Shown here in pieces: positions 58,742 through 64,000 of a DNA stretch of 64,000 nucleotides. Source of the stretch: JAVBLP01 sp052034625 (GTDB lineage: Bacteria > Elusimicrobiota > Endomicrobiia > Endomicrobiales > Endomicrobiaceae); the NCBI GenBank assembly GCA_052034625.1, contig JBPOII010000006.1, positions 1-64,000 of the forward strand, written 5' to 3'. The stretch's first letter is position 1. Each line of letters begins with the position of its first letter. The position numbers and the translations under genes are program-made. The notes below the pieces were generated by a model. It was not told the DNA's origin, searched no databases, and worked only from the letters and a program-made list of their open reading frames with translations.

Positions 58742-59469
58742 AGCAATAACCTCTCGATCTTCAAAGCATCCTCCGGGGTATCAACGCCGGCAGAGTCTTT
58801 TCCGGATATTATAACTTTTACTTTATTACCGTTTTCAAGCGCCCTAAGCTGCTCAAGACATTCAGCTTTTTCAAGAATAGATGTTTTACTTTTTGCAAAT
58901 TCAATAAGAAAATCCCTTTTATATCCGTATATTCCCATATGTTTATAATATTTGACCTTTTTATTGTCCCTGTTATACGGAATGAGCGAACGGGAAAAAT
59001 ATAATGCATATCCGTCTTTATCAAAAATAACTTTAACGATATTAGGGTTCTTTATATCCTCTTCTTTTTTCAGAGGGAAAGCGGCTGTCACAAATTCAAT
59101 TTCTTTATTTTTTTTCAGTTCTTCCGACAGAGCATCTATAAGAGCAGGATCTATTAAAGGCTCATCACCCTGTACATTTATAAATATTTTATAAGCTTTA
59201 AGATATTTTTCAGCTACATAAGCGACCCTGTCAGTACCGCTTTTACAGGTTTTGGGTGTCATAAAAACATTATGACCGAGAGCTTTTACGGCATCGTATA
59301 TTCTCTCATCATCAGTAGCGACCGCAAAAAAATCAACATTTTTACATTTAAATACCCTTTCAAGCACATGTTGTATAAGGGGCTTCCCTTTTATCAAAGC
59401 AAGAGGCTTTCCCGGAAACCTGCTGGAACCGTATCTTGAAGGAATTATGACTGCGGTTTTCATTTTCAT
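58738..59469 (-). CDS. kdsB: CMP-Kdo synthetase (3-deoxy-manno-octulosonate cytidylyltransferase)
   Basis: Activates Kdo with CTP before transfer to lipid A. The 243-residue protein has IPSRYGSSRFPGKPLALIKGKPLIQHV, VATDDERI, TPKTCKSGTDRVAYVA and INVQGDEPLIDP, all typical. Its ATG overlaps the hldE stop by 4 nt; a second ATG two codons in is also possible. It precedes pyrG, the source of its CTP. Confidence 0.97.
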   Translation of the reverse strand: MKMKTAVIIPSRYGSSRFPGKPLALIKGKPLIQHVLERVFKCKNVDFFAVATDDERIYDAVKALGHNVFMTPKTCKSGTDRVAYVAEKYLKAYKIFINVQGDEPLIDPALIDALSEELKKNKEIEFVTAAFPLKKEEDIKNPNIVKVIFDKDGYALYFSRSLIPYNRDNKKVKYYKHMGIYGYKRDFLIEFAKSKTSILEKAECLEQLRALENGNKVKVIISGKDSAGVDTPEDALKIERLLL

Positions 59470-60449
59470 TTTTTATAAAATTCCGTTATCGTTTCATTAA
59501 GCTCCTGCGGTGAAGCCGTCGCAGTACCGATCTTTCCTACTACTATGCCGGCTGCAAAATTTGCTATCTCTGCAGCACTGACCAAATCCGCTTTTGCGGC
59601 AAGTGCTAATGTCATTGTTGAAATTACCGTATCTCCTGCACCTGTAACATCGTATACTTCTTTGGCTCTTGTAGGTATATTTGTAATTTTATTATTTGGC
59701 TGGATAAGCGTCATGCCCATTTCCCCTCGAGTGATAAGTACTGAATCTGAATTCAGTGTGTTGAGTATTCTTTTACCAAGATTTGCTATATCCTCATCGG
59801 TCTTAATATTCCTGGCATTCATACCCTCGATCGCTTCTTTTGTATTAGGGGTCATAGTGGTAACTCTTTTATATTTTTTGAAATTTTCTATCTTAGGGTC
59901 TACAGTAACAGGTATTTTATGTTTTCTGGCAAGCATTATAGTTCTTTTTAAAACCTTTTGACTTATTACACCTTTACCGTAATCTGAAATAATAACACCG
60001 TTTACTTTAGGGATAAGTTCTTCAATATTTTTTATTATTTTTGCTTCAGTCGAATGCGAAAATACTCCTTTTATTTCCTTATCTACTCTGACCACCTGTT
60101 GATTAGTGGCAATAATTCTTGTTTTTAATATTGTGGGTCTATTAGCATCATAGACAAGATATGATGAATTTATGCCTTTTTCATGCAAAAGCTCTATCAT
60201 AGACTTTCCTGTAATATCCTCGCCTATAGCGCTTATTATATAGGCTTTTCCGCCTAGTGCGGTAATATTATTTGCCACATTTCCGGCTCCGCCCAGCGTT
60301 TCCGTTTCTTTTGTAACTTCAACCACAGGAACCGGTGCTTCAGGAGAAATCCTTTTGACTTTTCCCCATACAAATCTATCTATCATTGTGTCGCCGATAA
60401 CTAATATCGACTGTTTTTTAAATGCAGATATAAAATTCAAAAGTTTCAT
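59466..60449 (-). CDS. D-glycero-beta-D-manno-heptose-7-phosphate kinase
   Basis: Phosphorylates heptose 7-phosphate at C1 for LPS core synthesis. The 327-residue PfkB-type kinase has LVIGDTMIDRFVWGKVKRISPEAPVPVVEV, GGAGNVANNITALGG, VISDYGKGVIS and DVTGAGDTVISTM with the catalytic Asp. It corresponds to the N-terminal half of bifunctional HldE (RfaE1); the nucleotidyltransferase half is absent and must be encoded elsewhere. It follows hldD by 17 nt and overlaps kdsB. Confidence 0.93.
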   Translation of the reverse strand: MKLLNFISAFKKQSILVIGDTMIDRFVWGKVKRISPEAPVPVVEVTKETETLGGAGNVANNITALGGKAYIISAIGEDITGKSMIELLHEKGINSSYLVYDANRPTILKTRIIATNQQVVRVDKEIKGVFSHSTEAKIIKNIEELIPKVNGVIISDYGKGVISQKVLKRTIMLARKHKIPVTVDPKIENFKKYKRVTTMTPNTKEAIEGMNARNIKTDEDIANLGKRILNTLNSDSVLITRGEMGMTLIQPNNKITNIPTRAKEVYDVTGAGDTVISTMTLALAAKADLVSAAEIANFAAGIVVGKIGTATASPQELNETITEFYKK

Positions 60450-60466
60450 CTTTACCCCGTTATCAT

Positions 60467-61429
60467 TTAAAGATAGGTTTTATTTTTCAAATAACTGCAA
60501 TAATCTTTCACTGAATCTTCAAGTTCCATAAAAGGTTGAGTAAAACCTTTACTCTTAAGTTTATCCATTTTTGCTTCGGTAAAATACTGATATTTAGGTT
60601 TAAGATAATCAGGCATTTCAATATATTCTATATTCTCAGGTTTCCCGACAGCCGCAAACATTGATCTTGCTATATCATTCCAAGTCCTTGACTTTCCGGT
60701 GCCTAAGTTGAATATGCCTGTTATTGAAGGATTTTCAAGTAAAAAGTACATAGCATCAACTACATCTTTTACATATACAAAATCTCTTCTCTGGCAACCG
60801 TCGCCATATTCGGGTTTATAAGATTTGAAAAGTTTTATCAGCCCTTTTTCGGCAACTTCATCATAATTTTTGCATATTACACTTCTCATATCACCTTTGT
60901 GATATTCATTAGGACCAAAAACATTAAAAAACTTTATGCCCGCAGCTTTTTTCATATAGTTATTATTCAGAAGCCATAGATCGAACATATGTTTTGAAAA
61001 GCCATACATATTGAGCGGTGAAAGCTTTTGAAGTTTTGAAAGATCATCATCATAACCGAACTCTCCATCACCATAAGTAGCTGCCGATGAAGCATAAATA
61101 AAAGGTATTCCTAGTTCAAAAGCCCATAAAGCCATGACTTTAGAATATTCGTAATTGTTCTTTATATAGTAATTTGCATCGGTAAGAGTAGTTGAACTGC
61201 ATGCCCCAAGATGTACAATGGCTTGCGGTTTTGGCACTTGTCTGTGCGCTACAGCATTAAAAAAATCTTCTTTCTGTATATAGTCATAATATTTTTTACC
61301 GACAAGATTCTTCCATTTTTCCGAATTGTTAAGATGATCAACAACCAAAACATCTTTTATACCTTCTTGATTAAGTTTCCAAAGGAAACAACTGCCAATA
61401 AATCCTGCTCCGCCTGTTAATATAATCAT
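60467..61429 (-). CDS. hldD: ADP-L-glycero-D-manno-heptose 6-epimerase
   Basis: Epimerises ADP-heptose for LPS core. The short-chain dehydrogenase fold has the NADP loop LTGGAGFIGSCFLWKLN, VHLGACSSTTLTD, YASSAATYG, YGFSKHMFD (YxxxK) and FFNVFGPNEYHKG. I use the ATG at 61429, just before the nucleotide-binding loop, with AAGGAG 8 nt upstream; in-frame codons further up (to 61501) run through the promoter. It is the first gene of the long minus-strand run to lepB. Confidence 0.96.
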   Translation of the reverse strand: MIILTGGAGFIGSCFLWKLNQEGIKDVLVVDHLNNSEKWKNLVGKKYYDYIQKEDFFNAVAHRQVPKPQAIVHLGACSSTTLTDANYYIKNNYEYSKVMALWAFELGIPFIYASSAATYGDGEFGYDDDLSKLQKLSPLNMYGFSKHMFDLWLLNNNYMKKAAGIKFFNVFGPNEYHKGDMRSVICKNYDEVAEKGLIKLFKSYKPEYGDGCQRRDFVYVKDVVDAMYFLLENPSITGIFNLGTGKSRTWNDIARSMFAAVGKPENIEYIEMPDYLKPKYQYFTEAKMDKLKSKGFTQPFMELEDSVKDYCSYLKNKTYL

Positions 61430-61471
61430 TATCAAAACTCCTTGCAAATTCAAACAATCTTCCAACGCTAG

Positions 61472-61501
61472 ATTGTATAAAACTATCATAATGTCTGTCA
61501 A
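61472..61501 (-). promoter_or_regulatory. Sigma70-type promoter of the hldD-to-lepB run
   Basis: TTGACA (61501-61496) and TATACAAT (61479-61472) on the minus strand give a -35/-10 pair with 16 or 18 bp spacing depending on register. The leader to the hldD ATG is about 36 nt with a good ribosome site. The same TTGACA/TATACAAT words form the promoter before fur at 36766-36794. Confidence 0.75.
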
Positions 61502-61611
61502 TCAAATAAACAAAAAATTGTTCTAAAAATAAGTATCTATATATATTATTATTATATTTTTTTAAATATTGTTATTTAGCATTAAAATATCCAAATTTTC
61601 ATACAAATTAT

Positions 61612-61641
61612 TTGTAAAAATTATTAGGAAAATATATAATA
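61612..61641 (+). promoter_or_regulatory. Possible promoter of typA
   Basis: TTGTAA (61612-61617) and TATAAT (61636-61641) are spaced by 18 bp on the + strand. The -10 is perfect and the -35 partial. The predicted leader of about 60 nt contains the hairpin at 61673-61692. Confidence 0.5.
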
Positions 61642-61672
61642 CTAAAAATTCTATAAGCGAGGTTTGAAATAC

Positions 61673-61699
61673 GACCCGAGGTTTTGGGTCGATTTTTTA
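61673..61699 (+). promoter_or_regulatory. Terminator-like hairpin in the typA leader
   Basis: CGACCC (61673-61678) pairs with GGGTCG (61687-61692) around GAGGTTTT, and GATTTTTTAATT follows. It looks like a weak intrinsic terminator ending a few bases before the typA ATG at 61707. The only GAGG nearby is in the hairpin loop, and the gene has no ribosome site at normal distance. Attenuation or start-site control is possible; a 6-bp stem is modest evidence. Confidence 0.45.
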
Positions 61700-61706
61700 A
61701 TTGATT

Positions 61707-63533
61707 ATGAAAAGAGATGATATAAGAAATGTAGCTATCATAGCTCACGTTGACCACGGAAAAACAACTGTTGTGGATTCCCTTCTGAAATTTTCCGGAC
61801 AGTTTGATGTAAAAAACGATGAAGCCCAAGATACTGTTTTGGACTCAAATCCGCTTGAAAGGGAAAGAGGCATAACAATACTTGCAAAATGCACTTCCGT
61901 AAATTATAAAGGCAATACTATTAACATAGTAGACACGCCGGGACACGCTGATTTCGGCAGTGAAGTTGAAAGGGTTTTAAGAATGGTAGACGGTGCTATA
62001 CTTATGGTAGATGCCGCCGAAGGTCCTATGCCGCAGACAAGATTTGTATTAAGAAAAGCACTTGCTTTAGGTTTAAAACCGATAGTTATAATAAATAAGA
62101 TGGATAAACCTCACACAAATCCCAGCGGCGTTGTTGACGATGTTTTTGATCTGTTCATGAAACTCGGTGCTACCGACGAACAGCTTGATTTTCCTATTCT
62201 TTACGCTTCCGGCAGGGAAGGGTGGGCAAGCCTTGTTATGGAAGAAAAAGGCAAAGATATTGAACCTGTATTTACTACTATTCTTTCACATATACCTCCG
62301 CCGCTTGCAAATGCCGAAAAACCTTTGCAGATGCAGATAACAATGCTTGATTATAATAATTTTCTTGGACACGTAGGCATAGGCAGGATTTTAAACGGCA
62401 CATTAAAAAAAGGACAGCAGGTAGCTCTGGCAAACCCGAAAGAAACAAAAATCTCAAAAGCTGTAAGAATAGATAAGTTTTTAGGACTAGGGAAACTGGA
62501 AGTTGAAGAAGCCAAAGCCGGCGATATAGTAGCAGTATCAGGGCTTGAAGGAGTTGAAGTAGGCGATACAGTATGCGGAATATATGATATTGTTCCTCTT
62601 CCCCCGCTTTCCATAGATGAACCGACAGTTTCTATGGATTTTCTTATTAATGATTCTCCGTTTGCAGGCCGCGAAGGAAAGTTCCTGACAAGCAGACATC
62701 TTAAAGCAAGACTTGAAAAAGAAGCAAAAACAAATGTCGGTTTAAGAGTTGAACAACTTGAAGGCGAAGGACGCTTTAAAGTTTCAGGAAGAGGAGAGTT
62801 GCATCTCACAATTCTTATTGAAACTATGAGAAGAGAAGGTTTTGAAATTGCCGTATCTTCCCCTGAGGTTATTTATAAAAATAAAAACGGAAAGATCTGT
62901 GAACCGATGGAATATCTCACACTTGATATAGACAGCCAGTACCAAGGAACAGTTTTTGAAATGGTAGGTGAAAGAGGTGCAAAACTTGAGAACATGGTTA
63001 CTGAAGGCGACAGAATACGTCTTGAATATATAATACCATCAAGAGCTTTAATAGGTTTTAAAAATGAATTTTTAACAGGTACAAGGGGTGAAGGTATTAT
63101 GCACCACAGTTTTTACGATTATATGCCTAAAGTTAATATAGACAATTTAAGAAAAAACGGCGTCTTTATTGCACTTGAGCCTGGCAAAACAACAGCTTAT
63201 GCTTTGGATAATCTTCAAAGCGGCGGAATATTTTTTGTAGATCCGGGCGTGGAAGTCTATGCCGGCATGATAGTAGGACAGAATTCAAGGGATAAAGATC
63301 TGGTAGTAAATCCGTGCAAACTGAAAAAATTAAGCAATATGAGAAGCAAAGGTTCTGACGATGCCCCTATGCTTGTCCCTCCTATAAAATTCAGTCTTGA
63401 GCAAGCCGTAGAATATATCGAGCCTGACGAACTCGTTGAGATAACCCCTACATCAATAAGACTCAGAAAGAAAGAGCTTAATCATCTTGTAAGAAAAAGA
63501 GCATATAAGAATAATGAAGAGGAAATACATTAG
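61707..63533 (+). CDS. typA: GTP-binding protein TypA/BipA
   Basis: Ribosome-binding GTPase involved in stress adaptation and 50S assembly. It has G1 AHVDHGKTTVVDSLLK, the LERERGITILAK switch, DTPGHADFGSEVERVL, INKMDKPH and the BipA C-terminal domain with SRALIGFKNEFLTGTRGEGIM. It is full length. I use the ATG at 61707 (MKRDDIRN); a TTG two codons upstream is the other option. There is no ribosome site at usual spacing, and a hairpin with a T-run ends just upstream. It is the only long + strand gene in the window, divergent from hldD. Confidence 0.97.
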   Translation: MKRDDIRNVAIIAHVDHGKTTVVDSLLKFSGQFDVKNDEAQDTVLDSNPLERERGITILAKCTSVNYKGNTINIVDTPGHADFGSEVERVLRMVDGAILMVDAAEGPMPQTRFVLRKALALGLKPIVIINKMDKPHTNPSGVVDDVFDLFMKLGATDEQLDFPILYASGREGWASLVMEEKGKDIEPVFTTILSHIPPPLANAEKPLQMQITMLDYNNFLGHVGIGRILNGTLKKGQQVALANPKETKISKAVRIDKFLGLGKLEVEEAKAGDIVAVSGLEGVEVGDTVCGIYDIVPLPPLSIDEPTVSMDFLINDSPFAGREGKFLTSRHLKARLEKEAKTNVGLRVEQLEGEGRFKVSGRGELHLTILIETMRREGFEIAVSSPEVIYKNKNGKICEPMEYLTLDIDSQYQGTVFEMVGERGAKLENMVTEGDRIRLEYIIPSRALIGFKNEFLTGTRGEGIMHHSFYDYMPKVNIDNLRKNGVFIALEPGKTTAYALDNLQSGGIFFVDPGVEVYAGMIVGQNSRDKDLVVNPCKLKKLSNMRSKGSDDAPMLVPPIKFSLEQAVEYIEPDELVEITPTSIRLRKKELNHLVRKRAYKNNEEEIH

Positions 63534-63555
63534 TAAAAGCTAAAAACTGAAAATA

Positions 63556-63588
63556 AAAAAGGCAGAGCTTTCAAGCTCTGCCTTTTTA
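63556..63588. terminator. Bidirectional intrinsic terminator after typA
   Basis: GGCAGAGCTT (63561-63570) pairs with AAGCTCTGCC (63573-63582), with A6 before and T5 after. It separates the convergent typA and OmpA-family genes. Confidence 0.93.
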
Positions 63589-63601
63589 TTTCATTTATTT
63601 A

Positions 63602-64000
63602 TTATTCAACAACTATTTCAACTCTTCTATTATCAATTTTTCCTAAATCAGTCTTATTATCTCCTATGGAGACTTTATCTGCAAGACCGGCAAAATCTAT
63701 TTTTTCTTTAGGTATGCCGTTGGCGATAAATTCATTACAAACCTCTTCTGATCTCATTCTTGAAAGTTTTTTTCTTCCTTCATAACTTCCGCCTTCTTCA
63801 GAATCGGTATGTCCTTCAATTATTATCTTCTCATAATCCAGTTTTTTTATTTCTTCTGCCTGCTCTCTTATAGTTATCTTAGCGGTTTCAACAAGCTTAT
63901 AATTATCAGGTGTAAACTTCAGATTAAAAGCTTTCTGTACTTTTTGAAATCTTCTGGATGCCGCTTCTTTTGCCCTCTTGTCAAGAGCTGCTTCTTTTAA
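63602..64000 (-). CDS. OmpA-family protein, C-terminal part (cut by window edge)
   Basis: The last 132 residues of a peptidoglycan-associated outer-membrane protein, continuing beyond position 64000. The OmpA domain is clear: an entry with KLDYEKIIIEGHTDSEEGGS, then the peptidoglycan-binding GRKKLSRMRSEEVCNEFIANG, FAGLADKVSIGDN and NRRVEIVVE at the end. A lysine/arginine/alanine-rich helical stretch (KEAALDKRAKEAASRRFQK) precedes the domain, like the linkers of OmpA/Pal-type proteins. The N-terminus, and so any barrel or lipobox, is not visible. Stop TAA is at 63604-63602. Confidence 0.93.
   Translation of the reverse strand, partial: LKEAALDKRAKEAASRRFQKVQKAFNLKFTPDNYKLVETAKITIREQAEEIKKLDYEKIIIEGHTDSEEGGSYEGRKKLSRMRSEEVCNEFIANGIPKEKIDFAGLADKVSIGDNKTDLGKIDNRRVEIVVE

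Noticed and set aside
61664..61720. Leader peptide frame (TTG start, 18 codons) before typA
   Set aside because: The GAGG before it is only one base from the TTG, too close for initiation, and there is no codon bias suggesting a regulatory peptide; mentioned only as an alternative under the leader finding.

Overview
The window is a gene-dense stretch of chromosome from an AT-rich, Gram-negative, anaerobic bacterium. The Gram-negative envelope is shown by genes for Kdo and heptose synthesis, an LpxL-type acyltransferase, LptA/B/C, a PorV-like barrel and an OmpA-family protein. Anaerobic life is suggested by rubrerythrin, superoxide reductase, an FprA flavoprotein and rubredoxin under a Fur/PerR-type regulator. 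Firmicutes-like gene orders (ispE-spoVG-glmU-prs-rplY-pth; rapZ-yvcK) in an LPS-bearing cell, together with a mannose-family PTS and a GH57 enzyme, fit Elusimicrobiota (Endomicrobium-like) best. That assignment is an inference from gene content; no rRNA gene is present.

Layout. 1-740: tRNA-Ser(GGA) and a gene-free repeat patch. 741-4193 (-): comM-mazG-dgt. 4302-8384: two small secreted proteins of unknown function (+) around a subtilase/PorV-like pair (-). 8454-20493 (-): metF, metV-like, pth, rplY, prs, glmU, tRNA-Gln, spoVG, ispE, a TPR protein, rimI, pdxA and two parvulin chaperones. 20590-31769 (-): mfd, then penicillin-binding protein 1C overlapping a giant alpha-2-macroglobulin. 32057-36794 (-): a self-contained oxygen-defence/Fe-S operon (fur, rubredoxin, nifS-like, nifU-like, fprA, superoxide reductase, rubrerythrin) with a visible promoter and terminator. 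37230-39747 (-): hemW, SPFH protein, NfeD. 39857-61501 (-): about 25 tightly packed or overlapping genes reading from heptose/Kdo synthesis through LPS transport, hpf, ptsN, hprK, rapZ, yvcK, a mannose-type PTS with an embedded GH57 gene, HPr and EI, to lepA and lepB. 61707-63533 (+): typA, with a terminator-like hairpin in its leader. 63602-64000 (-): the 3' part of an OmpA-family gene.

How the genes work together. The long minus-strand block joins LPS core building and export to a sugar PTS that has both HPr-His15 and HPr-Ser46 chemistry (EI, HPr, HprK), plus the control proteins RapZ and YvcK. The oxygen-defence operon pairs peroxide and superoxide reduction with Fe-S assembly.

The most unusual point is the cysteine desulfurase homologue at 34862-36121. 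It lacks the PLP-binding lysine and the preceding histidine (Ser202-Val203 where His-Lys is expected) but keeps the catalytic cysteine, and it sits next to an intact NifU/IscU scaffold gene. Second-tier points are a family of GGATC...GGATGACA hairpin elements and A-rich low-complexity tracts in the few gene-free gaps, a PorV-like/sorting-domain protease pair, and leader hairpins. I see no prophage, transposase, CRISPR array or restriction system.
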